In this document: positions 1 to 6,724 of the stretch, in pieces
How the letters are laid out: each line of letters opens with the position of its first letter
Position numbering within the stretch: the stretch's first letter is position 1
From: Desulfobacteraceae bacterium
GTDB lineage: Bacteria > Desulfobacterota > Desulfobacteria > Desulfobacterales > JAABRJ01
Reading direction: 5' to 3'
Length of the DNA: 14,217 bases
Assembly (NCBI GenBank): GCA_011390985.1
Contig: JAABRJ010000131.1
Coordinates: 1 to 14,217 of the forward strand
The notes under the pieces: model-generated
Told to the model about the DNA's origin: nothing
Seen by the model: the letters and a program-made list of their open reading frames with translations, nothing else
The model's database searches: none
Position numbers and translations under genes: made by a program

Positions 1-1252
1 GCAGGTATTTGGCATACGGGAAATCCGCGGTGCCGGCGCCGTCCAGGCGATCTTGCTGAAGTCCGGCAACGGCCAGGGCGTCCATCTCGGCTTCGGCCCA
101 GTCGATGTATTCGATTTCGGGAATCGCCCAGACCCCGCCGGGACGCTGCAGATTGCCAACCAGGGCGTTGAGGGCATGGACCGCCATGAACTCCCTGAGG
201 CTGCCGGGGGTGTTGCCCTGACCGCGCCCGCAGATGGCCATAGGTTTGCGCGCCCCGGCGAATTCACGGGCCAGGGCCTCGATCTCGGCAGCCGGCACAC
301 CGGTGGCGGCCGCAACGGCATCCGGGGAATAGTCGGCGACCACCCCCTTCTGCCACTCGTCGAAGCCTTTGGTGTGATGCTTGACGAAATCGTGATGGTA
401 GAGCTTTTCACGCAGGATCACGTGGGCCAGCCCCATGGCCAGAACCACCTCTGTGCCAGGGCTGACGGCCACCCACCGATCTGCCTTGGCCGCCGTGGTG
501 GACAGCCGCGGTTCGACCTGGACCACCTTGCCGTAGCCGCTGTGCCAGCGGCTGTTGGCCCGAAACATCCGCACCGTGACGCCCCAGCCCTCGAGGATGC
601 CGCTGCCGAAGCTGAGCAGGTAATCGGTGTTCTCGACGTCAAAGCCCGTCTGGGGGTTTCCCCCCTGCATGAGGCCGAGGGTCATGGCATAAGTGTCATG
701 AATGCTGGGCACCGCAAAGAAATTGGGGGACCCGTAAACCGTCAACAGGCGGCTGAAGAGCTGGGGGAGCGTGCCGCGGTCCGATCCGCAGATGGCCGCC
801 ACGGTGTGTCCTTCGCCTTTTTCGCGCAGATCGCCCAATTTCTGGGCGACTTCGGCTACGGCTTGATCCCAGGAAATTTTCTGCCAGTGGCCCGCGCCCC
901 GCTCACCGACCCGTTTCAGCGGGGTCTTGACCCGCGAAGGGCCATAGAGCAGCTGCAGTCCCGAAACCCCGAGAATGCAAATACCGCCGTCATTGACCGG
1001 GTGTCCGGCCATCCCTTCGATCTTGACGACGCGTTCGTCGATTTTACGCACGGTGATGCCGCAAGCGGCCGGGCAAAGGGTGCAGATGGAATTGACGTGG
1101 GTCGCCTCACCATCCGGTGGAACCGGGGTCCAGGGCCAATTCTGGGTCCAGATGGAGATGTCGTCGGTGAGTCTCCAGGGTAACGGCGAAAGGGCCGTTC
1201 CGACGGTGCCGCCCGCTGCAAGCGCCAAAAAACTTCTTCGGTCTATCTTCAT
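1..1252 (-). CDS. qrcB: Molybdopterin-oxidoreductase-like subunit, probable QrcB (3' part beyond the window)
   Basis: The first 417 codons are present and the frame is open to the window edge. The N-terminus carries a twin-arginine signal (DRRSFLALAAGG, residues 4-15), so the subunit is probably exported folded by Tat. A CxxCxxxC-x27-C cluster follows (Cys57, 60, 64, 92), as in the [4Fe-4S] domain of the DMSO-reductase/formate-dehydrogenase family, then family-typical sequence such as AAICGSDRG, QVEPRLSTTA and AICGRGQGN. The ATG is preceded by AGAGGAAGA at good spacing. It lies 93 bp downstream of a membrane-anchored multihaem cytochrome gene. That order matches qrcA-qrcB of the quinone reductase complex of sulfate reducers, in which the QrcB-type subunit is related to Mo enzymes but reported not to hold Mo. 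Alternatives are a polysulfide/thiosulfate-reductase-type catalytic subunit or an alternative complex III ActB. The missing C-terminus and missing downstream genes (an FeS subunit and an NrfD-like subunit would be expected) prevent a final choice. Confidence 0.72.
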   Translation of the reverse strand, partial: MKIDRRSFLALAAGGTVGTALSPLPWRLTDDISIWTQNWPWTPVPPDGEATHVNSICTLCPAACGITVRKIDERVVKIEGMAGHPVNDGGICILGVSGLQLLYGPSRVKTPLKRVGERGAGHWQKISWDQAVAEVAQKLGDLREKGEGHTVAAICGSDRGTLPQLFSRLLTVYGSPNFFAVPSIHDTYAMTLGLMQGGNPQTGFDVENTDYLLSFGSGILEGWGVTVRMFRANSRWHSGYGKVVQVEPRLSTTAAKADRWVAVSPGTEVVLAMGLAHVILREKLYHHDFVKHHTKGFDEWQKGVVADYSPDAVAAATGVPAAEIEALAREFAGARKPMAICGRGQGNTPGSLREFMAVHALNALVGNLQRPGGVWAIPEIEYIDWAEAEMDALAVAGLQQDRLDGAGTADFPYAKYL

Positions 1253-1345
1253 AGAGTCTTCCTCTTCGTCCTGCTTAACGATCTATTTGCACAGTGTGCC
1301 GCGGCTCTGACTGCCGCTGCGGCGTCGTCCCCGCTGCGGGAGGCC

Positions 1346-2059
1346 TTATTTGTGGCATTTGAAACACCCGCCGCGCTGGGTTTGAACACTGTTCTGGTTG
1401 ACCTTGTTAAGGCGGTGGCAATCGGCACAGTCGTTCATCTTCATCCGGTCCCAGGAGTTTTGCTTGAAACCGGCGATGTTCCGCCCCCAGATGTCACGGC
1501 TGTAGCCCGTGATCCGGTTTTCCTCATAAACCCGGCTGGTTTCCGATTCGCCGACATGTCCGTGACAGGTGACGCAGTCCATTTCGCCCATCTTGAGGTG
1601 GGCGGCGTGGGAGAAAAAGACGCAATCGGGCTGACGCGAATGGACCAGCCACGGCACCTCACGGCCCTTGGCGACGTATTCTTCGACAAATATCCGTTCG
1701 TCTTCGGTCTCCCCCTGGATGTCCTCGTGGCACTCGACGCAGGCGGCGTTTTGGGGAATGCCTGAAAAGCTGCCGTCCTCCCGGAAGTAATGGCAGCTCT
1801 CACAGCTGTTCTCAACCATTTCGACGTGAACGGCATGGTTGAAGTTGATCGGCTGGTGCTTTTGGGAATAGAGCAGCTTGGGGAAAACAATCCAGCCGAC
1901 AACGAGACTTCCCACGAACCCGATAATAAAAAACAGGGTTACGACGCCCGCGACGGCGCCTCCCTGTTTTTGGTTGTCGTCTGATTCGGCTGGCGGGTGG
2001 GAAATGTCGTTTTCTGACTCGTTCGGGACCTCGTGCGACCTATCATCGAATTCAGCCAT
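1346..2059 (-). CDS. qrcA: Membrane-anchored multihaem cytochrome c, probable QrcA
   Basis: This 237-residue protein has a polar cytoplasmic N-terminus, one transmembrane helix at about residues 33-56 and a periplasmic haem domain. Five CXXCH haem sites are visible at residues 86-90, 107-111, 162-166, 211-215 and 232-236. FNHAVH (73-78) and FSHAAH (149-154) precede haem sites 1 and 3 and look like distal axial ligands, as in class III cytochromes. In Qrc this subunit accepts electrons from periplasmic cytochrome c3 and passes them towards menaquinone. The ATG at 2059 is chosen because GGGG lies about six bases upstream and the helix then sits near the N-terminus. A longer frame to 2146 would begin inside the predicted promoter. 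The gene heads qrcA-qrcB and follows the haem-attachment genes. The family is described as hexahaem, but only five canonical motifs are present. The pentahaem ActA of alternative complex III is the main alternative. Confidence 0.75.
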   Translation of the reverse strand: MAEFDDRSHEVPNESENDISHPPAESDDNQKQGGAVAGVVTLFFIIGFVGSLVVGWIVFPKLLYSQKHQPINFNHAVHVEMVENSCESCHYFREDGSFSGIPQNAACVECHEDIQGETEDERIFVEEYVAKGREVPWLVHSRQPDCVFFSHAAHLKMGEMDCVTCHGHVGESETSRVYEENRITGYSRDIWGRNIAGFKQNSWDRMKMNDCADCHRLNKVNQNSVQTQRGGCFKCHK

Positions 2060-2111
2060 GAAAACCCCATCATCATTGTGGTTTATGGTAAAACTGGGCG
2101 CAGGAAAAATT

Positions 2112-2125
2112 GGTACACCTGTACC
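2112..2125. promoter_or_regulatory. Candidate operator dyad over the qrcA -10 region
   Basis: GGTACA-CC-TGTACC is a perfect inverted repeat with 6-bp arms and a 2-bp centre. It overlaps the weak -10 box of the candidate qrcA promoter, where a repressor site would be expected. No regulator family can be named from the sequence. Confidence 0.35.
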
Positions 2126-2146
2126 CACAGAACTGTTTTTTGTCAA
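2118..2146 (-). promoter_or_regulatory. Candidate sigma70-type promoter for qrcA
   Basis: On the minus strand, TTGACA (2146-2141) is followed after 17 bp by TACAGG (2123-2118). The -35 box is perfect and the -10 box is weak. It would start transcription about 50 bases before the qrcA ATG and separate qrcAB from ccsA, whose stop lies 249 bp upstream of qrcA. Confidence 0.45.
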
Positions 2147-2237
2147 GTCAAATTGATGGTTTCTTCAAACTCCCGGCCAGGTGGTTCAAACCGCGGCAGC
2201 GGTCCCGTCGCAGGAATGGCGGGGAATTGAACGCCAC

Positions 2238-2260
2238 GGGGGCGAAACGCCGAAGCCCCC
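2238..2260 (-). other. GC stem-loop between ccsA and qrcA
   Basis: GGGGGC (2238-2243) and GCCCCC (2255-2260) can pair around an 11-base loop, and GGCG-AAA-CGCC is an alternative inner hairpin. It lies about 50 bp past the ccsA stop. No U-run follows on the minus strand, so it is not a standard intrinsic terminator. It could protect the end of the resB-ccsA transcript or mean nothing. Confidence 0.3.
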
Positions 2261-2308
2261 TGAACTCCAAAGGGCGCTGGTCCCCGGCCGGCGGCAGCCC
2301 CACCGATC

Positions 2309-3154
2309 TCATTGCCCCATGGCCCCATAGGAGTGCAGGCCGGGGAGCAGATTCACGCCGAAATAGGTGAATAAAACCGCCATAAAACCGCCAATCGACA
2401 GGAAGGCCACCCGCCTTCCGCTCCAGCCTCGCATCATCCGGGCATGCAGCAGTGTGGCGTAGATAAACCAGGTGATCAGCGACCAGGTTTCCTTTGGATC
2501 CCACCCCCAGTAACGCCCCCAGGCCGAGTTGGCCCAAACCGCCCCCGTGATGATGCCGGCGGTAAGAAACACAAATCCGAACAGGATCAACTGGTAGTTC
2601 AGCTCATCCAGAACTTCGGCGGCGGGAAAACGCGCCAGCAGATCCCCGCCCCCGCCTGGTGCCCGCTGTTTGACCAAATACATCAGGCTGACACCAAAGG
2701 CCACGGCGAAGGAGGCATAGCCCACAAAACAGGTTATCACGTGGACGGTCAACCAGTTGCTCTTGAGAGCCGGCACCAAAGGCTGGATCCGGTCGCTGAC
2801 AACCGGGGAAAGGGAGGCATAGGCCATCGCCATGAAGACCAGCGGCAGCGCAAACGCCCCGATCACCCGGTTTTTGTAGCGGCCTTCCACCACCAGGTAG
2901 ATGACGGCGGTCACAACCGAAAAAAAGATCAGCGATTCGTACAGATTGGCAAGCGGTACATGGCCGAAGCCCAACTGGTGAGACTCCCACCAGCGGAGCA
3001 GGATGCCACCCAGGTTGCCGACAACGCCGGCCACCGCAAGGGCGCTGGCCAGCTTGCCGGGAAACCCCTTTTTAAAAATCCAGGCGGCGAGGTAGAGCGC
3101 CGCCGCCCCGCCGTAGATGAAGGTCACGATCGAGAGAAGCAGAGAACTGTCCAT
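2309..3154 (-). CDS. ccsA: System II cytochrome c biogenesis protein CcsA/ResC (TIGR 'CcsB' type)
   Basis: This 281-residue polytopic membrane protein handles haem in system II cytochrome c maturation. With ResB it moves haem to the periplasmic face and attaches it to CXXCH motifs. The haem-binding WWD signature WGRYWGWDPKETWSL is at residues 212-226. Likely conserved histidines are His138 (WLTVHV, before the WWD loop), His237 (TLLHAR) and His274 (GLHSYG, after it). About eight hydrophobic helices are visible from residue 7 to the C-terminus. The ATG at 3154 has AGAGGA seven bases upstream; an upstream in-frame ATG at 3235 adds a polar stretch with no membrane character and was not chosen. 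It follows resB on the same strand with a 112-bp gap and no clear terminator, so the two are probably co-transcribed. Databases name this protein inconsistently (CcsA, CcsB, ResC), but the WWD family itself is clear. Confidence 0.92.
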   Translation of the reverse strand: MDSSLLLSIVTFIYGGAAALYLAAWIFKKGFPGKLASALAVAGVVGNLGGILLRWWESHQLGFGHVPLANLYESLIFFSVVTAVIYLVVEGRYKNRVIGAFALPLVFMAMAYASLSPVVSDRIQPLVPALKSNWLTVHVITCFVGYASFAVAFGVSLMYLVKQRAPGGGGDLLARFPAAEVLDELNYQLILFGFVFLTAGIITGAVWANSAWGRYWGWDPKETWSLITWFIYATLLHARMMRGWSGRRVAFLSIGGFMAVLFTYFGVNLLPGLHSYGAMGQ

Positions 3155-3266
3155 GGTTTTTCCTCTATGTTGGGCGCCGGTATAAGGGGCCGACGAAGTT
3201 TTGGCAATGCGGGTATCTTTGAACCCGCTGGGCAAAGCCGCAGCGCAGCGGGGGCCTCTGCGCCCT

Positions 3267-4739
3267 TCACTCTGCAGCGCCGGGTCGTGCGCCGGCTGGC
3301 GGGTCCGCGATCAGCCGGGCCAATTTTTCGACGCGCCTTTCGGCCCCCAGCTTGCTGCGATTGGCCGTCGCGGCCACCATGACCTCGCTGTGCTTGCCCC
3401 GGCCACGCGAGACGGTGATGCAGACACGCTGGTGCGAGATGAAAAAGGCGATGCAGCATCCGATCAGCATCAAAATGAAGCCGGCGTAAACCGCCGGGAC
3501 CCCGGGATCCCGGGTGACTTGCAGACCCGTGTAAAACCGGCGTTCCGGCGGCGGCGCGCGGCGGACGACGTCATCGACGGCGATAAAGACGGCCCCGGTC
3601 CGCAGGTGGTTGAAGCGCGCGCTCATCTTGTCGAAGTTGGGGTGTTCCAAAGGCAGCACGACCTCGGTGGGCTGCCCATCGGGGCGGGTCAGACGGCCGA
3701 TCAAAGCGGCCCCGATATCGTGCCCCATGAAATCGTAGCCCGGCTGAAAGGACTGAACCACAAATTTCCCCAGGCCCTCGGGGATGGCGATCTCTTCTCC
3801 AATCGCGGCCTTCTGGCGGTACACCATGCCGCTGGCCGAGGAGGTGAAGACCAGGGTAAAGCTCTCAGGCGGCGCGGTGTCGGCCGCCTTGGGGGCGATT
3901 TGACCGTAGCTCGACTGGAAGATGTTGATGCCCCGGTAGCGCAGGGGGTCATTGACCAGGATATCCCGGGTCATCACCGGTTGCCCGTCTTCGAGGATCG
4001 TCAGCGTGGAGCGATACTCTTTGGGCATCCGGCTGCGCTCGTCGTAGAAAGATATCTGGAAGCGGTCCAGGCGCACGCTAAACGGCAGCTGATGGGGTTG
4101 ACCGTTGCTGCGGAGCTGAATGGTGTCCGTACTCTCCTTTTCGGGAATGTTGACAAAGCCTTCAAAGCCGGCCCAGGACCCGACCAGCGCTCCGATCAGC
4201 AGCAGCAACACGCCCAGGTGCACCACATAGGCCCCCAGTCGGCTCCAGCGGCCCTTTTCGGCGAAAATGGCCCCGCCATCGGGGGCGGTTTCCAGCCGGC
4301 TGCGGCGAAAGCGGCGCGCCACCAGGGGCTGGTAGCGCGCCAGGAGTTCCTCCGGAGTACCGCTGACGGTAAGGGTCTTACGGCCCGGCAGCTTTTCAAA
4401 CTGTGCGCGGTTGAAGACCGGCTTGCGGGGAAAAATCACCCGCCAGGTGGATGACAGCCGGTCCACCGAACAGACCAGCAGGTTGAGCGTCATCAGGAGC
4501 AGCAGAAACTGAAACCACCAGGAGTGGTACATGTCGAAGAGGTCGAAGAGCCAGAAAACCCGAAAGAGTTTTTCGCCGTATTTTTGGAAATAGAGGGCTG
4601 GATCGGCATTCTGAGGAATCAGGGTTCCAAGGACGGATGTTGCCGCCAGGGTGAGCAGCACCCCCACGGTGAGTTTGACGGAGGCAAAAGATTTCCAGAT
4701 TCGCTGGGCGATCCCGGAATCAGGCAAATGTGCGGCCAC
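3267..4739 (-). CDS. resB: Cytochrome c biogenesis protein ResB
   Basis: ResB (also Ccs1) is the partner of CcsA in system II cytochrome c maturation and probably presents reduced apocytochrome for haem attachment. From the GTG at 4739 it is 490 residues. Family landmarks are the first helix with FASVKLTVGVLL and SVLGTLIPQ (about 22-42), the second helix around DMYHSWWFQFLL, a third helix with the conserved His174 in VVHLGVLLLLIG (171-189), a large periplasmic domain, and a last helix at about 415-434. The tail is basic and cytoplasmic. I prefer the GTG at 4739 because AAAGGA lies about seven bases upstream. The ATG at 4778, 13 codons further out, has no ribosome-binding site but stays possible. 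It is divergent from the ABC operon that starts at 4980 and lies upstream of ccsA. Confidence 0.9.
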   Translation of the reverse strand: MAAHLPDSGIAQRIWKSFASVKLTVGVLLTLAATSVLGTLIPQNADPALYFQKYGEKLFRVFWLFDLFDMYHSWWFQFLLLLMTLNLLVCSVDRLSSTWRVIFPRKPVFNRAQFEKLPGRKTLTVSGTPEELLARYQPLVARRFRRSRLETAPDGGAIFAEKGRWSRLGAYVVHLGVLLLLIGALVGSWAGFEGFVNIPEKESTDTIQLRSNGQPHQLPFSVRLDRFQISFYDERSRMPKEYRSTLTILEDGQPVMTRDILVNDPLRYRGINIFQSSYGQIAPKAADTAPPESFTLVFTSSASGMVYRQKAAIGEEIAIPEGLGKFVVQSFQPGYDFMGHDIGAALIGRLTRPDGQPTEVVLPLEHPNFDKMSARFNHLRTGAVFIAVDDVVRRAPPPERRFYTGLQVTRDPGVPAVYAGFILMLIGCCIAFFISHQRVCITVSRGRGKHSEVMVAATANRSKLGAERRVEKLARLIADPPAGARPGAAE

Positions 4740-4865
4740 GGAGTTTCCTTTCGCGCTAAAATTTGGGTTTCCCTCCATATCAGAACCCGGTCAGGCTGGC
4801 AACACAGGAGCTCACCTGCCTGGCCGGGTGCAGTTTTGCAGGTTATCCGGAGGTTAATCCAGGGG

Positions 4866-4893
4866 TTGACAAGAAGGAAAAAATGGCTAAAGT
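4866..4893 (+). promoter_or_regulatory. Candidate promoter of the Gld-like ABC operon
   Basis: TTGACA (4866-4871) and TAAAGT (4888-4893) are separated by 16 bp. The -35 box is perfect and the -10 box matches four of six bases. It lies in the 240-bp divergent region between resB and the ATPase gene and would give a leader of about 80 bases. Confidence 0.45.
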
Positions 4894-4979
4894 CCCGTCA
4901 CAATCGATGCCCCCCACGGGCTCGTCTTGGCCGCAGTGCGATCCCCGTTCACCCGGCTTTCGGAAGGAGTCCACGGAAT

Positions 4980-5951
4980 ATGATCGAAGCCAAACACCTC
5001 TCGAAGCAGTTCGGCTCCAAAATGGCGGTCGACGACATCGCCTTCACCGTTGCCAAGGGTGAAATACTGGGCTTTCTCGGGCCCAATGGCGCCGGCAAAT
5101 CCACCACCATGCGGATGCTGACCGGCTACCTGCCGCCTTCGCAGGGTACGGCGGTGATCGGCGGCTGCGACCTGCTGGACGACCCCATCGGTGCCCGCCG
5201 CAAGATCGGCTACTTGCCCGAAAACGCCCCGGTCTACCCGGATATGAATGTTTTCGACTTCCTTAATTTTGTCGCCGAAATCAGAGGTTTCACCGCCGCC
5301 GAGCGCAAACGAAGGGTGCCGCAAACCATTGAAAAGTGCTTCCTCAGCAAAGTCACCCGCCAGACGGTCAGCACCCTCTCCAAAGGCTTCAAGCAGCGGG
5401 TGTGCTTTGCCCAGAGCATCCTGCATGACCCGGAGTACCTGATTCTGGACGAGCCGACCGACGGTTTGGACCCAAACCAGAAGCATGAGGTCCGGCTGAT
5501 GATCCGCGAAATGAGCACCCAAAAGGCGATTATCCTTTCCACCCACATCCTGGAAGAGGTCGAAAGCGTCTGCACCCGGGCCATCATTATCGACGACGGC
5601 CGGATCGTCGCCGACGACAGCCCCGAAAACCTCAAGGCCAGTTCTCCGGACCACGGCGCGATCAGCCTGACGGTAAAATATGAAGATCCCGGGGCACCCC
5701 TGGCATCCATCCAGGCCAGCGAAGGAGTCAAATCCGCCGTCTTTCTGAAATCCGAGAACGGCCACCTTTTCTTCCGCGCGTTCCCCGAGCGCGGCGACCG
5801 TCCCATCGCCGACAAAATCGTCGCCCGTCTTTCGCAGCAGCACTACCCCATCACGTCGCTGTTTGTGGAGAAGGGCCGGCTGGACGAGGTCTTCCGCCGC
5901 ATCACGGGCCACTGCCGCCCACCGAACGCGCCCCCCGACGCTACAAGGTGA
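4980..5951 (+). CDS. ABC transporter ATPase, GldA-like
   Basis: This 323-residue nucleotide-binding subunit would energise the membrane partner encoded next. The full ATPase motif set is visible: Walker A GPNGAGKS at 34-41, an IGYLPE segment at the Q-loop position (76-81, as is common in GldA-like proteins), signature LSKGFKQR at 133-140, Walker B YLILDE at 153-158, D-loop GLD at 162-164 and the switch His189 in STHILEE. A C-terminal domain of about 100 residues follows, as in drug- and Gld-type ABC-2 ATPases. The ATG at 4980 is preceded by AAGGAG at slightly long spacing and begins exactly where the ATPase fold begins. Three bases separate it from the permease gene, which implies translational coupling. 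Similarity is to GldA of Bacteroidetes gliding systems, but nothing here indicates gliding. Confidence 0.92.
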   Translation: MIEAKHLSKQFGSKMAVDDIAFTVAKGEILGFLGPNGAGKSTTMRMLTGYLPPSQGTAVIGGCDLLDDPIGARRKIGYLPENAPVYPDMNVFDFLNFVAEIRGFTAAERKRRVPQTIEKCFLSKVTRQTVSTLSKGFKQRVCFAQSILHDPEYLILDEPTDGLDPNQKHEVRLMIREMSTQKAIILSTHILEEVESVCTRAIIIDDGRIVADDSPENLKASSPDHGAISLTVKYEDPGAPLASIQASEGVKSAVFLKSENGHLFFRAFPERGDRPIADKIVARLSQQHYPITSLFVEKGRLDEVFRRITGHCRPPNAPPDATR

Positions 5952-5954
5952 AAT

Positions 5955-6707
5955 ATGGGTAAAATCGGAATGTTCAACACTGTCAGGGCTGTTTTCAAAC
6001 GCGAACTGCTGTCATATTTCAACGCACCCGTGGCCTATGTTTTCATTGTTATCTTCCTGTTGCTGAACGGCTTTTTCACCTTCTTCATCAGCCATTTTTT
6101 CGATCTCGGCCAGGCTGACCTGCGCAGTTTTTTCCAGTGGCACCCATGGATTTACCTGTTCCTGGTGCCGGCGGTGGCCATGCGGCTGTGGGCCGAAGAA
6201 CGCCGCCTGGGAACCCTGGAGCTGATCCTGACGCTGCCGGTCACGGTCACCCAGGCCATTCTGGGAAAATTTCTGGCCGCCTGGGTGTTCATCGGCGTGG
6301 CCCTGCTGCTGACCTTTCCCATGGTTCTGACGGTCTTCTATTTAGGCCAGCCCGACCTCGGCCCGATTGCCATGGGCTACCTGGGCAGCTTTCTGATGGC
6401 CGGGGCTTTTCTATCGGTCGGCGCGATGACATCCGCACTGACCCGCAGCCAGGTGGTCAGCTTCATCCTGTCGGTGGTCATCTGCCTTTTTTTGGTTCTG
6501 GCCGGTTTTCCGCCGGTGACCAGCGTGCTGTCCGGCTGGGCCCCGGTCTGGTTTGTGGACCTGGTCTCCGCAACGAGCTTTCTGACTCACTTTCTGTCCA
6601 TGCAGCGGGGTGTGTTGGACCTGCGGGACCTGCTCTACTACTTCTCCGTGATCACCTTCATGCTGTGCGTTAACGGGGTCGTCCTGCAGAGCCGCAGAAC
6701 ATCCTGA
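5955..6707 (+). CDS. ABC-2 type permease, GldF-like
   Basis: This 250-residue protein has about six transmembrane helices (roughly 26-46, 64-78, 105-125, 138-160, 170-190 and 225-245). The segment WAEERRLGTLELILTLPVT (79-97) is the hallmark cytoplasmic coupling motif of ABC-2/GldF permeases. It would form the membrane channel driven by the ATPase just upstream. The ATG is preceded by AAGGTG, which overlaps the ATPase stop codon, so translation is probably coupled. The next gene starts 17 bp downstream. The substrate cannot be read from the sequence. Confidence 0.9.
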   Translation: MGKIGMFNTVRAVFKRELLSYFNAPVAYVFIVIFLLLNGFFTFFISHFFDLGQADLRSFFQWHPWIYLFLVPAVAMRLWAEERRLGTLELILTLPVTVTQAILGKFLAAWVFIGVALLLTFPMVLTVFYLGQPDLGPIAMGYLGSFLMAGAFLSVGAMTSALTRSQVVSFILSVVICLFLVLAGFPPVTSVLSGWAPVWFVDLVSATSFLTHFLSMQRGVLDLRDLLYYFSVITFMLCVNGVVLQSRRTS

Positions 6708-6724
6708 AGGAGGTAGGCAAGCTA

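Noticed and set aside
53..1183. Long plus-strand open frame of 376 codons
   Set aside because: It is antisense to the qrcB-like gene, whose minus-strand frame has a ribosome-binding site, Tat signal and family motifs. The plus frame has no family features.
3201..4454. Long plus-strand open frame of 417 codons
   Set aside because: It is antisense to resB and is an effect of high GC at third codon positions.
4779..4865. Minus-strand promoter for resB (TTGTCA near 4871)
   Set aside because: The best -10 candidate lies 19 bp away with a poor match, so the call is not supported.
4883..5062. Small frame of 59 codons starting after AAGGAAAAA upstream of the ATPase gene
   Set aside because: It overlaps the ATPase start in another frame, lies on the predicted -10 box, and is Arg/Pro/Ser-rich without features.
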